A model generated the notes under the pieces. That model had not been told where the DNA came from. It saw nothing but the letters and a program-made list of their open reading frames with translations, and ran no database searches. Shown here piece after piece: positions 1 to 10,109 of a DNA stretch of 64,000 nt (position 1 is its first letter; each line of letters begins with the position of its first letter). Source of the stretch: Trujillonella humicola (GTDB lineage Bacteria > Actinomycetota > Actinomycetes > Mycobacteriales > Geodermatophilaceae); assembly GCF_046233715.1 (NCBI RefSeq), contig NZ_JBJNRJ010000017.1, forward strand, positions 25,410 through 89,409. Direction: 5' to 3'. The position numbers and the translations under genes are program-made.

Positions 1-1577
1 CGCACCCCGACCGCGAGATCCCCCAGGCCCAGTCGGCCCACGACACCTTCTGGGACTTCGTCACCCTGCACACCGAGGCCACCCACCACACGATCTGGAA
101 CATGAGCGACCGGGGCATCCCCCGCAGCTACCGGACGATGGAGGGCTTCGGCGTCCACACGTTCCGGCTGGTCGACGCCGACCGTCGGACCTGCCTGGTC
201 AAGTTCCACTGGAAGCCCACGCTCGGCGTGCACTCGCTGACCTGGGAGGAGGCCCAGCTGGCCGCCGGCTTCGACCCGGACTTCCACCGCCGGGACCTCG
301 CCGAGGCCATCGAGAACGGCGCCTTCCCGGAGTGGGAGCTGGGTGTCCAGGTCTTCCCCGACACCCCGGAGGAGACCTTCGAGGGCATCGACCTGCTCGA
401 CCCGACCAAGCTCGTGCCGGAGGAGCTCGCCCCGGTGCAGCGGATCGGGAAGCTGGTGCTGAACGCCAACCCGACGAACTACTTCGCGGAGACCGAGCAG
501 GTGGCCTTCAACACCGGGCACGTGGTGCCGGGGATCGACTTCACGAACGACCCGCTGCTGCAGGGCCGCAACTTCTCCTACCTGGACACCCAGCTGCTCC
601 GCCTGGGCGGGCCGAACTGGCGGCAGATCCCGGTCAACCGCCCGCACGCGCCGGTGAACGACAACCACCGCGACGGCTTCCACCAGGACGCCGTCCACGA
701 GGGGCGGGCCGCGTACCTGCCGAACTCCCTCGACGGCGGCTCCCCGGGACCGGCGGGCGCGGACGAGGGCGGCTTCATCAGCGTCCCCCGCCCGGTCGCC
801 GGAGAGGTGGGCCGCGCCGCGCCCGCGTCCTTCGACGACCACTACTCCCAGCCGGCGATGTTCTACGCGAGCCTGACCAGCATCGAGCAGCAGCACATCG
901 CCGACGCCTACACCTTCGAGCTCGGCAAGGTCTACGAGCAGGCCGTCAAGGAGCGGGCCCTCACCGTGCTCGCCAAGATCGACGGCGACCTGTGCGCCCA
1001 GGTCGCGGCCGGCCTCGGCCTGCCGGCACCGGCCCCCGAGCCGGTGGAGCCCGGCGTCCTCTCCCCCGCGCTGCGCCAGGTGAAGCCCGAGCCGTTCCCG
1101 GTCACCGGCCGGATCGTCGGCGTCGTGGCGGGTCCGGGCGCCGACCTCGCGGGCATCGCGGCGCTGCGCGAGGCGCTGGAGGCCGAGGGCGCGCTGCTGC
1201 GGGTCATCGCCCCGCACGGCGGGCGGCTGGTGGACGGCGACGACGTGGAGATCGTCGAGCGCACCTTCGCCACCGGCCGGTCGATCGAGTTCGACGCGAT
1301 CGTGGTGGCCGACGGCGCGCCGAAGGACGGCGACTTCCGGGCCCTCGTGATGCTCCAGGAGGCCTTCCGGCACCTGAAGGCCGTCGGCGCCTGGGGCGAC
1401 GGCGTGGAGGTCCTCCGCGCCGCCGGCATCGACCCGGAGGCGCCCGGCGTGATCACCGGCGACAGCGCGAGCGCCGCGATGGCGGCCGAGACTGTGGCGG
1501 CGCTGGGCATGCACCGGGCCTGGGACCGCACACCGCTGGTGACCAACAACGCCGTGCCCCCGGCGCCGGTGGCCTGA
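1..1577 (+). CDS. katE: Large-subunit catalase (HPII/KatE type), 5'-truncated by the window edge
   Basis: Haem catalase that breaks hydrogen peroxide into water and oxygen. The reading frame is open from base 3, so the first roughly 190 residues expected for an HPII-type enzyme lie outside. The visible 524 residues carry the catalase core (QSAHDTFWDFV, SDRGIPRSYRTMEGFG, DPTKLVPEE, the FSYLDTQ segment with the proximal haem tyrosine near base 580). They end in a C-terminal flavodoxin/DJ-1-like domain from about base 1090 (GRIVGVVAGPGADLAG), which distinguishes large-subunit from small-subunit catalases. The stop is followed two bases later by a perfect hairpin. Identification is firm; the N-terminus and promoter cannot be judged. 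Confidence 0.95.
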   Translation, partial: HPDREIPQAQSAHDTFWDFVTLHTEATHHTIWNMSDRGIPRSYRTMEGFGVHTFRLVDADRRTCLVKFHWKPTLGVHSLTWEEAQLAAGFDPDFHRRDLAEAIENGAFPEWELGVQVFPDTPEETFEGIDLLDPTKLVPEELAPVQRIGKLVLNANPTNYFAETEQVAFNTGHVVPGIDFTNDPLLQGRNFSYLDTQLLRLGGPNWRQIPVNRPHAPVNDNHRDGFHQDAVHEGRAAYLPNSLDGGSPGPAGADEGGFISVPRPVAGEVGRAAPASFDDHYSQPAMFYASLTSIEQQHIADAYTFELGKVYEQAVKERALTVLAKIDGDLCAQVAAGLGLPAPAPEPVEPGVLSPALRQVKPEPFPVTGRIVGVVAGPGADLAGIAALREALEAEGALLRVIAPHGGRLVDGDDVEIVERTFATGRSIEFDAIVVADGAPKDGDFRALVMLQEAFRHLKAVGAWGDGVEVLRAAGIDPEAPGVITGDSASAAMAAETVAALGMHRAWDRTPLVTNNAVPPAPVA

Positions 1578-1578
1578 G

Positions 1579-1620
1579 GTGACGCCGGAGGGCGGCAGCC
1601 CGGCCGCCCTCCGGCGTCAC
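1579..1620. terminator. Bidirectional hairpin terminator between katE and the GNAT gene
   Basis: Perfect 18-bp arms (1579-1596 and 1603-1620) with a 6-nt loop. The distal arm contains the stop codon of the convergent acetyltransferase gene (1617-1619). There is no T-tract, as is usual in high-GC actinobacteria. Confidence 0.8.
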
Positions 1621-2135
1621 AGCCGGTGGAGGAGCAGGACCTCGTCGCGGTCGTCGCCCGCGGCGACCCGGATCGCGCCGGGCATCCGGCCGAAGACCTG
1701 GTAGCCCAGGCCCTCGTAGAAGCCCTCCAGGCCGTACCCCCCACGCACGGTCAGGTGCAGGAACTCCAGGCCCCGGGACCGGGCGACGTCGTGCACGCCG
1801 GCCATCAGCACCCGGCCCAGGCCCTGCCCCTGGCGGTCCGGGTGCACCTGCACCCGGAGCACAGTCGCCCAGTGCCGGCGCAGCGGGCTGAGCGAGGTCG
1901 AGAGGACGGCGAAGCCGGCCACCTCGCCGTCGACCCGCAGCAGGCACAGCGTCTGCGTGCCGGCGTGCACCCGCTCGACGAGGGCGTCCAGGAGCGGGAC
2001 GACGACGTCCGGCGTGACGGGGGCGACGAAGCCGACCGCACCGCCGGCGTTGGTCACCGCGGTCCACAGGTCGAGCAGGGTGGCGCGGAGGTCGCCGTCC
2101 ACCTCGGTGGACGTGGTGACCTCGGCGCGCGGCAT
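1617..2135 (-). CDS. GNAT-family N-acetyltransferase
   Basis: A 172-residue single-domain acetyltransferase of unknown substrate that would use acetyl-CoA. The acetyl-CoA pyrophosphate-binding loop is visible as VHPDRQGQGLGRVLM in the central part, followed by the usual helix and a beta-strand ending in a conserved YEGLGYQVFGR motif. The start at 2135 is chosen because GGGAGG stands about 8 bases upstream on the minus strand; a longer open frame to 2282 has no ribosome site and is low-complexity. It is convergent with the catalase gene and divergent from the M1 peptidase gene. Substrate cannot be inferred. Confidence 0.85.
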   Translation of the reverse strand: MPRAEVTTSTEVDGDLRATLLDLWTAVTNAGGAVGFVAPVTPDVVVPLLDALVERVHAGTQTLCLLRVDGEVAGFAVLSTSLSPLRRHWATVLRVQVHPDRQGQGLGRVLMAGVHDVARSRGLEFLHLTVRGGYGLEGFYEGLGYQVFGRMPGAIRVAAGDDRDEVLLLHRL

Positions 2136-2260
2136 ACCGTGATCCTCCCGCCCCCCGGCGGCGGGGCCGCGCGCGCCCCCCTGGGCAGCCGTGCGGGGAT
2201 GGTGCAGGCTGCGCCGGCCGTCGTGCACGACGGACGGCCGACGACGGACGGGGAGCACGC

Positions 2261-3718
2261 GTGTCACGTGGGCGACGGGCACGGGCCTGGGCGACGGCGC
2301 TCATCGGTGTGTTCCTGGTGGCGGCCGGCTGCACCACCGGGGTCGCGGGCACCGCCACGCCGGCCGGGACCCCGGGGGCCGACGGTTTCGGAGACCCGTA
2401 CTTCCCGCAGGACGGCAACGGCGGGTACGACGTCGACAGCTACGCCCTCGACCTGCGCTTCGACCCCGGCTCCGACGTGCTGAGCGGCACGGCCACCGTC
2501 GTCGCCACCGCCACGCAGAGCCTGTCGGCGTTCAACCTCGACCTGTTCGGCTTCGAGGTCTCCTCGGTCACCGTGGACGGCGAGGAGGCCGAGGTCGCGC
2601 GCGCCGGCGGGGAGCTCACCGTCACCCCGCCCGCCGACGTGCCCGCCGGCTCGGCGTTCACGACCGTCGTGACCTACGAGGGGGTCCCCGAGCCGCTGGA
2701 CGACGGCCTCGGTCCCGCCGGCTTCCTCCAGACCGACGACGGCGCGCTCGCCGTCGGGCAGCCCGACGTCGCGGCCAGCTGGTTCCCGGTCAACGACCAC
2801 CCGGCCGACGCGGCGACCGTCGAGGTCTCGGTGGCGGTGCCCGAGGGGCTGGAGGCGCTCTCCAACGGCGCGCTGGTCGGCTCCACCACCGAGGACGGCT
2901 GGACCACCTGGGAGTGGGCGGCCGAGGAACCGATGGCCCCCTACCTCGTGATGCTCGCCGTCGGCGAGTTCGACATCGACGAGTACGAGGAGGGCGGCAT
3001 CCGCTACTGGGACGCCGTCGACCCGGCACTGGCCGACCGGCAGGCCTCGGGCTCGGCGTCGGTGGCCGACGTGGCCCGCGACTCCCTCGCCCTCCAGCCC
3101 GAGGCGATCGCCGTCCTCGAGGAGTGGTTCGGCCCCTACCCGTTCGGGGTGGCCGGCGGCATCGTCGACGACGTCCCCGACCTCGGGTTCGCGCTGGAGA
3201 ACCAGACGCGGCCGGTCTACTCCCCGGTCTTCTTCGACGACACCGACTCCGGCGCGGCGGTGGTGGTGCACGAGCTGGCGCACCAGTGGGCCGGGGACAG
3301 CGTCCGCCTGGCCGGCTGGCAGCACATCTGGCTCAACGAGGGCTTCGCCACCTACGCCGAGTGGCTGTGGGCCGACAGCCAGGGGACGGGCACGCCGCAG
3401 GAGGCGTTCGACCAGATCGCCGAGGTGCCCGCGGGCAACCGCTTCTGGCAGGTCGCGATCGGCGATCCCGGTCCGGAGTCCGACGGGCTGTTCTCCGAGG
3501 CCGTGTACTACCGCGGCGCCATGACGGTGCACGCGCTGCGGCTGGAGGTCGGCGAGGAGGCGTTCGCGGAGATCGTCCGCCGGTGGTTCGACTCCCGGGC
3601 CGGGGAGGCGGTCACCACCGACGACTTCGTGGCGCTGGCCGAGGAGGTCTCCGGGCAGCAGCTCGACGGGTTCTTCGCCGAGTGGCTGGGCGAGGGCAAG
3701 CCCGCCTCCCTCGGGTGA
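2261..3718 (+). CDS. Secreted lipoprotein M1-family zinc metallopeptidase
   Basis: A 485-residue aminopeptidase-N-like protein. The N-terminus has an Arg-rich stretch, a hydrophobic segment and a lipobox ending VAAGC, so Cys24 should be lipidated and the enzyme tethered outside the membrane. The gluzincin motif HELAHQWAG begins near residue 337 and the third zinc ligand lies in NEGFATYAEW about 18 residues later, both hallmarks of M1 peptidases. The protein is short for the family (no large C-terminal helical domain), as in other actinobacterial lipoprotein M1 members. The GTG start at 2261 follows GGGGAG. The stop lies only three bases from the end of the convergent reductase gene. Confidence 0.92.
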   Translation: MSRGRRARAWATALIGVFLVAAGCTTGVAGTATPAGTPGADGFGDPYFPQDGNGGYDVDSYALDLRFDPGSDVLSGTATVVATATQSLSAFNLDLFGFEVSSVTVDGEEAEVARAGGELTVTPPADVPAGSAFTTVVTYEGVPEPLDDGLGPAGFLQTDDGALAVGQPDVAASWFPVNDHPADAATVEVSVAVPEGLEALSNGALVGSTTEDGWTTWEWAAEEPMAPYLVMLAVGEFDIDEYEEGGIRYWDAVDPALADRQASGSASVADVARDSLALQPEAIAVLEEWFGPYPFGVAGGIVDDVPDLGFALENQTRPVYSPVFFDDTDSGAAVVVHELAHQWAGDSVRLAGWQHIWLNEGFATYAEWLWADSQGTGTPQEAFDQIAEVPAGNRFWQVAIGDPGPESDGLFSEAVYYRGAMTVHALRLEVGEEAFAEIVRRWFDSRAGEAVTTDDFVALAEEVSGQQLDGFFAEWLGEGKPASLG

Positions 3719-3721
3719 GGG

Positions 3722-4444
3722 CTAGCCGGAGGGGCCGAAGCGCTCCACCCGGATGTCCGGCGCCGGCACGCCCAGCCCGGTGAGCACCCGGGTCGCGGCC
3801 TCGGCGAAGGGCGTCGAGCCGCACACGAAGACGTCCTGCCCCGGCTCCCACAGCGGCACGAGGTCGGCGGCCGTCAGCCGCCCGGGCGGGCGGATGCCCC
3901 AGGGCTCCCGCGTCGTGAGCACGACCGCGCCCGCCGCCTCCAGCTCGGCGAGGTAGGGGAGCTCGGCGCGGGTGCGGGTGGACACGGCGAGCCGCAGCAG
4001 CTCCGGGCGGCCCAGCTCGGCGGCGGTGCGCACCATCGACACGAACGGGACGACGCCGGTGCCGCCACCGACCAGCAGCGCCGGGGACCCGCCCTCCCAG
4101 ACGAACCACCCGCCGATCGGCCCCCGCACCTCCAGCTCGTCACCGGGCTCCACGACGTCGGCGAGGTAGGTGGACACCTCGCCGTCGTCCAGCCGCTCGA
4201 CCAGCAGCTCCACCAGCGGGTCGCCCGGGGACGACGCCAGCGAGTAGGAGCGCTGCGCCCGGTAGCCGTCCTCGGCGGTCAGCCGGACGACGTAGTGCTG
4301 GCCGGCGAGGTGGTCGGTGCGATCGGGCACCTCCAGGCGGAGCCGGACGGTGCGCGCGGTGGGACGGACCACCTCGCGCACCGTCGCCGTCCGCCAGCCG
4401 CCGGCCGGGGCGCGCCGGCCGGCGCCCAGCATCGGGCCGGTCAC
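3722..4444 (-). CDS. FAD/NAD(P)-binding ferredoxin-reductase-like oxidoreductase
   Basis: A 240-residue two-domain reductase. The FAD-binding barrel contains RSYSLAS (the RxYS flavin motif), the nucleotide-binding domain contains GGGTGVVPFVSM, and the C-terminal CGSTPFAEA is typical of the ferredoxin-NADP reductase superfamily. No 2Fe-2S domain is present, so it is a bare reductase. It starts with GTG at 4444, four bases after the stop of the molybdopterin oxidoreductase upstream, so the two are almost certainly cotranscribed. The likely job is to pass electrons from NAD(P)H to, or accept them from, that partner; this is inference from the pairing. Confidence 0.88.
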   Translation of the reverse strand: MTGPMLGAGRRAPAGGWRTATVREVVRPTARTVRLRLEVPDRTDHLAGQHYVVRLTAEDGYRAQRSYSLASSPGDPLVELLVERLDDGEVSTYLADVVEPGDELEVRGPIGGWFVWEGGSPALLVGGGTGVVPFVSMVRTAAELGRPELLRLAVSTRTRAELPYLAELEAAGAVVLTTREPWGIRPPGRLTAADLVPLWEPGQDVFVCGSTPFAEAATRVLTGLGVPAPDIRVERFGPSG

Positions 4445-4448
4445 CGGC

Positions 4449-5057
4449 TCAGTCGCCCTGGTAGCGCTGCTCGAGCCACGGGTCGCCGCGGTCGTGGTAG
4501 CCGTTCTGCTCCCAGAAGCCCTGCTGGTCGCGGTTCATCAGGGTCAGGCGGGTGACCCACTTGGCGCTCTTCCAGAAGTACAGGTGCGGCACGAGCAGCC
4601 GCACGGGCCCACCGTGCTCGATCGGCAGCGGCGCGCCGTCGTATTCCCAGACCACCCACGCCTTGCCGCCGGTGACGTCGGCCAGCGGCAGGTTGGTCGT
4701 GTAGCCGGTCTTCGACGTGGCCATGACGAAGTGCGCCTCGGCCGTCGGGCGCGCGGCCTCCAGCAGGGTGTCGACGCTGATGCCGGCGAAGAACGTGTCG
4801 AACTTCGACCACGTCGTCACGCAGTGGATGTCGCCGCGGTACTCGGAGCGGGGCAGCGCGTGCGCCTCGTCCCAGCTCCACGTCGTGGGCTGCTCCACCC
4901 GCCCGTCGACGGTGATGCTCCAGGTCTCGGGGCTGATCCGCGGAGTGGGCTCGGCGGTGAGCACCGGCCAGTCCTTGCCGGCGTCGTACTGGCCCGGGGG
5001 CAGCCGCGGGTCGCGCTCGCGGCGGCGGCCCAGGAAGCCGCGGGTGGGTCCTGCCAC
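4449..5057 (-). CDS. Molybdopterin-dependent sulfite oxidase/MsrP-like oxidoreductase
   Basis: A 202-residue protein with the sulfite-oxidase-type molybdopterin fold. The single cysteine in RGDIHCVTTWSKFD matches the molybdenum-ligating cysteine of the SUOX/YedY(MsrP) family. The SKTGYTTNLPLADV and LYFWKSAKWV segments also fit. It lacks a Tat signal and the haem or dimerisation domains, so it should be a cytoplasmic minimal form. It is transcribed leftwards with the adjacent reductase as a two-gene operon and diverges from sdhC. Substrate is unknown; sulfoxide or sulfite chemistry is the family guess. Confidence 0.88.
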   Translation of the reverse strand: MAGPTRGFLGRRRERDPRLPPGQYDAGKDWPVLTAEPTPRISPETWSITVDGRVEQPTTWSWDEAHALPRSEYRGDIHCVTTWSKFDTFFAGISVDTLLEAARPTAEAHFVMATSKTGYTTNLPLADVTGGKAWVVWEYDGAPLPIEHGGPVRLLVPHLYFWKSAKWVTRLTLMNRDQQGFWEQNGYHDRGDPWLEQRYQGD

Positions 5058-5167
5058 GGTCGTCGTCCTCTCCTCGTCGTGCTCCCAGCCTGCCCCACGG
5101 CGCCGGGCGCGCGCGTGCCAGGTAACGATTCGGGAACCGACCGACGATTGGACCGCTCACACGGCCA

Positions 5168-5186
5168 TTAGGCAAGCCTTACATGA
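5168..5186. promoter_or_regulatory. Predicted DtxR/IdeR iron box upstream of sdhCAB
   Basis: The 19-mer TTAGGCAAGCCTTACATGA matches the IdeR/DtxR consensus TWAGGTWAGSCTWACCTWA at 16 of 19 positions. It lies about 50 bases upstream of the sdhC start, in the divergent promoter region shared with the molybdopterin oxidoreductase. Iron control of succinate dehydrogenase is known in corynebacteria (via DtxR and RipA). Which regulator binds here is inference. Confidence 0.6.
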
Positions 5187-5238
5187 GCTGAGTCACCCCG
5201 TGTTTACCTGGCCGCAAAGGGGTGGGGGTCCTACCTTC

Positions 5239-5949
5239 GTGCCTGTGGTGACGGTGACGACGCAGTCCGGCCAGCGCAGGGCGCCCAAGGCCGCGAAGAC
5301 CAACTCGGTCTTCAAGAAGGTGGTCATGGCGGTCAGCGGCATCATCCTGGTGCTGTACCTGATCGCGCACATGATCGGGAACCTCAAGGCCTTCTCGGGG
5401 GCCGAGGAGTTCAACGACTACTCCGGGTGGATCCGCACCATCGGCAACCCGGCGCTGCCGGGCGCGACCGCGCTGTGGGTCATCCGCATCGTCCTGCTGG
5501 TCGCCGTCGCGGCGCACATCTGGGCCGCGGTCTCGCTGTGGCGGCAGGCCAAGCGGGCGCGCCCCCAGGGCTACGTGACCAAGAAGGCCAACGCGCAGAG
5601 CTACGCCTCCCGGACGATGCGCTGGGGCGGCGTGATCATCGCCGCCTTCGTCATCTGGCACCTGCTCGACCTCACCTGGGGCACGGTCAACAGCCAGGGC
5701 GACGCCGAGCCCTACGACCGCCTGGTCGCCAGCTTCTCCAACCCGGTGTCCACCGCCTTCTACGCGATCGCGGTGATCCTGGTGGGCATGCACCTGCGGC
5801 ACGGCATCTGGAGCGCGACCCAGACGCTGGGGCAGAGCAACCGGCGCCGCGAGCTCACGGTGAACTACGCCGCGATCGCGATCGCGACCGTGCTCACCCT
5901 CGGCTTCCTGCTCGTGCCCTTCTCCGTCCTCTTCGGTCTGATCGACTAA
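5239..5949 (+). CDS. sdhC: Succinate dehydrogenase cytochrome b subunit (b558 type)
   Basis: Membrane anchor of the first succinate:quinone oxidoreductase, about 236 residues with five hydrophobic helices. It binds haem b and passes electrons to menaquinone. The segment KVVMAVSGIILVLYLIAHM, the histidines in the helices (IAHMIG, AAHIW, IWHLLD, MHLRHGIW) and the size match the Bacillus/Corynebacterium/Streptomyces one-subunit anchor family. The GTG at 5239 is chosen because GTGGGGG lies nine bases upstream; GTG 5245 or 5248 are alternatives. sdhA follows after 12 bases. The gene sits behind a predicted iron box. Confidence 0.92.
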   Translation: MPVVTVTTQSGQRRAPKAAKTNSVFKKVVMAVSGIILVLYLIAHMIGNLKAFSGAEEFNDYSGWIRTIGNPALPGATALWVIRIVLLVAVAAHIWAAVSLWRQAKRARPQGYVTKKANAQSYASRTMRWGGVIIAAFVIWHLLDLTWGTVNSQGDAEPYDRLVASFSNPVSTAFYAIAVILVGMHLRHGIWSATQTLGQSNRRRELTVNYAAIAIATVLTLGFLLVPFSVLFGLID

Positions 5950-5961
5950 GGATCCCCAGGC

Positions 5962-7908
<1,947 letters not shown>

Positions 7909-7927
7909 CGAACCAGCGGAGCCAGCG

Positions 7928-8758
7928 ATGACGATGACCGAGGACGGCCCCCGGGCCGCCACCGCGCCCCACGAGGAGCGCACCATGCGGCTGACGCTGC
8001 GCGTCTGGCGCCAGCCCGACGCCGCCTCCCCCGGCAAGATGGTCACCTACCGGCTGGACGACGTCTCGCCGGACATGTCCTTCCTCGAGATGCTCGACGT
8101 CCTCAACGAGCAGCTCATCATGGACGGTCAGGACCCGGTGGCCTTCGACCACGACTGCCGCGAGGGTATCTGCGGCATGTGCGGCGTCATGATCAACGGG
8201 CGGGCGCACGGGAACGGCATGCACGACGGCGCCGTCCAGACCACGACGTGCCAGCTGCACATGCGGTCGTTCAAGGACGGCGACACGATCGACATCGAGC
8301 CGTGGCGCGCGACGGCCTTCCCGGTGATCAAGGACCTCGCCGTGGACCGGCGGTCCTTCGACCGGATCATCCAGGCCGGCGGCTACATCAGCGTGCCGAC
8401 CGGGACCGCCCCCGAGGCGCACGCGACGCCGGTGCCGAAGAAGGACGCCGACAACGCCTTCGACGCGGCCACCTGCATCGGCTGCGGCGCCTGCGTGGCC
8501 GCGTGCCCGAACGCCTCCTCGATGCTGTTCACCGCGGCCAAGGTGACCCACCTGGGCCTGCTGCCCCAGGGCCAGCCCGAGCGCGACGACCGGGTGGTCA
8601 ACATGGTCGCCCAGCAGGACCGCGAGGGCTTCGGCGGCTGCACCAACATCGGCGAGTGCTCCGCCGCCTGCCCGAAGGGCATCTCGATGGAGACCATCTC
8701 GCGGCTCAACCACGACCTGCTCGGCGCCCTGCGCGCCGGCGCCCGGCCGAAGAGCTAG
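7928..8758 (+). CDS. sdhB: Succinate dehydrogenase iron-sulfur subunit
   Basis: A 276-residue electron-transfer subunit linking SdhA to the cytochrome b anchor. The N-terminal ferredoxin domain holds the 2Fe-2S cysteines (CREGICGMC and a later TTTC). The C-terminal domain holds CIGCGACVAACP and CTNIGECSAACPKGI for the other two clusters. The ATG at 7928 is taken as start, although an in-frame ATG at 7985 would match a shorter family start. The gene begins 19 bases after sdhA. A long palindrome at 8774-8822 ends the operon. Confidence 0.95.
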   Translation: MTMTEDGPRAATAPHEERTMRLTLRVWRQPDAASPGKMVTYRLDDVSPDMSFLEMLDVLNEQLIMDGQDPVAFDHDCREGICGMCGVMINGRAHGNGMHDGAVQTTTCQLHMRSFKDGDTIDIEPWRATAFPVIKDLAVDRRSFDRIIQAGGYISVPTGTAPEAHATPVPKKDADNAFDAATCIGCGACVAACPNASSMLFTAAKVTHLGLLPQGQPERDDRVVNMVAQQDREGFGGCTNIGECSAACPKGISMETISRLNHDLLGALRAGARPKS

Positions 8759-8773
8759 TCCCCGGCCCGCGTC

Positions 8774-8822
8774 CCGGGCAATTGCGTGCTCCTGCTCCGT
8801 GCAGAAGTGCGCAGTTGCCCGG
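8774..8822. terminator. Long imperfect palindrome (21-bp arms, 5-nt loop) between convergent sdhB and thiolase genes
   Basis: Arms 8775-8795 and 8801-8821 pair over 21 positions with four non-Watson-Crick positions, mostly G:U-compatible, around the loop TCCGT; a further C:G pair lies outside. It probably acts as a bidirectional terminator. A second element with the same geometry and the shared sequence GTGCAGAAGTGC occurs at 24810-24856. Confidence 0.7.
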
Positions 8823-8827
8823 AGGGG

Positions 8828-10030
8828 TCAGCGGTCGAGGCGCTCGAGGACCGTCGCGTTGGCCAGCCCGCCGGCCTCGCACATGGTCTGCAGCCCGTAG
8901 CGGGCCCCGCGCTGGTGGAGGGTGTCGACCAGCGTCGTCATGATCCGCGCACCGCTGGCCCCCAGCGGGTGACCGATCGAGATGCCGCCGCCGTTGACGT
9001 TCACCTTGTCGGTGGTCACGCCGGTCTCCGCCTGCCAGGCGAGGACGACGGACGCGAAGGCCTCGTTGACCTCGAACAGGTCGACGTCGCCGATCGAGAG
9101 GCCGGCCCGGCGCAGCGCCTTCGCCGTGGCAGGGACGACGGCGGTGAGCATCAGCAGCGGGTCGTCGCCGACGACGGTCGTCGTGTGGATCCGCGCGCGG
9201 GGGCGCAGCCCCAGCTCGCGCGCCTTCTCGCTGGTGGTGACCAGCAGCGCGGCGGCGCCGTCGTTGAGCGGACTGCTGTTGCCGGGGGTGACCTTCCAGC
9301 CGATCTCGGGGAAGCGGGCCGCGACGCGCTCGTCGTAGAAGGCCGGGCGCAGCCGGGCCAGGGTCTCCAGGTCGGTGCCCGGCCGGACCGTCTCGTCCGT
9401 GGTGACCAGGGCCAGCGAGCCGTCGGACCGCCGCGCCTTGACCGGCACGACCTGGTCGGCGAACAGCCCGCCGGCCCACGCCTCGGCGGCGCGGGCATGG
9501 CTGCGGGCGGCGTAGGCGTCCAACTGCGACCGGGACAGGCCCCAGCGGGCCGCGATGAGCTCGGCGGCCACGCCCTGCCCGACCCCGCCCTCGGGGTAGC
9601 GGGCGGCGTAGCGCTCCCCCATCACGTCCTCGGCGCCGCGGGCGGCGCTGCCCATCGGGACCCGGCTCATCGACTCGACCCCGCCGACGACCGCGACGTC
9701 GTAGGCGCCGGAGATCACCCCCTGGGCGGCGAAGTGCACCGCCTGCTGGCTGCTGCCGCACTGCCGGTCCACGGTCGTGGCCGGCACCTGCTCGGGGAAG
9801 CCGGCACCGAGGGCCGCGCGCCGGGCGATGTTGGCGGCCTGCTCCCCCGCCTGGGACACGCACCCGACGATCACGTCGTCCACCACGGCCGGGTCGACGC
9901 CGGACCGCTCCACGAGGCTCTCCAGCACCCCCGCGAGCAGATCGGCGGGGTGGACCCCCGACAGCAACCCCCCGGGCTTGCCCTTGCCGACCGGCGTCCG
10001 GACGGCCTCGACGATCACCGCGTCCCGCAT
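8828..10030 (-). CDS. Thiolase-family acetyl-CoA acyltransferase
   Basis: A 400-residue thiolase II-like enzyme for acyl-CoA cleavage or acetoacetyl-CoA formation. The nucleophilic cysteine lies in VDRQCGSSQQAV, and the other conserved blocks are NVNGGGISIGHPLGASGAR (active-site His) and a C-terminal MCEAGGLANATVLERL. In classical thiolases the last block reads CxGGGxG, so the second cysteine is present (TMCEAGG). The ATG at 10030 has AGGAGG seven bases upstream. It is divergent from an HxlR regulator, with two related dyads in the 79-bp gap, so that regulator probably controls it. Confidence 0.93.
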   Translation of the reverse strand: MRDAVIVEAVRTPVGKGKPGGLLSGVHPADLLAGVLESLVERSGVDPAVVDDVIVGCVSQAGEQAANIARRAALGAGFPEQVPATTVDRQCGSSQQAVHFAAQGVISGAYDVAVVGGVESMSRVPMGSAARGAEDVMGERYAARYPEGGVGQGVAAELIAARWGLSRSQLDAYAARSHARAAEAWAGGLFADQVVPVKARRSDGSLALVTTDETVRPGTDLETLARLRPAFYDERVAARFPEIGWKVTPGNSSPLNDGAAALLVTTSEKARELGLRPRARIHTTTVVGDDPLLMLTAVVPATAKALRRAGLSIGDVDLFEVNEAFASVVLAWQAETGVTTDKVNVNGGGISIGHPLGASGARIMTTLVDTLHQRGARYGLQTMCEAGGLANATVLERLDR

Positions 10031-10045
10031 TCCCGGGCCTCCTGG

Positions 10046-10060
10046 GTTGGGATGTCCAAC
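10046..10060. promoter_or_regulatory. Inverted repeat GTTGG-N5-CCAAC (candidate HxlR operator 1)
   Basis: Perfect 5-bp arms around GATGT, close to the thiolase start on the other strand. The same GATGT centre recurs in the second dyad 41 bp away. Binding by the adjacent HxlR protein is inference. Confidence 0.5.
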
Positions 10061-10085
10061 TGACAGCGCGACGGTAGCGCGCGTT

Positions 10086-10102
10086 GGTTTGATGTGCAAA
10101 CC
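10086..10102. promoter_or_regulatory. Inverted repeat GGTTTG-N5-CAAACC (candidate HxlR operator 2)
   Basis: Perfect 6-bp arms around ATGTG, just upstream of the HxlR start. Together with the dyad at 10046-10060 it suggests the shared half-site TTNGATGTNCAA, with centres about four helical turns apart. This fits autoregulation plus control of the thiolase gene. Confidence 0.5.
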
Positions 10103-10109
10103 TGGGGTC

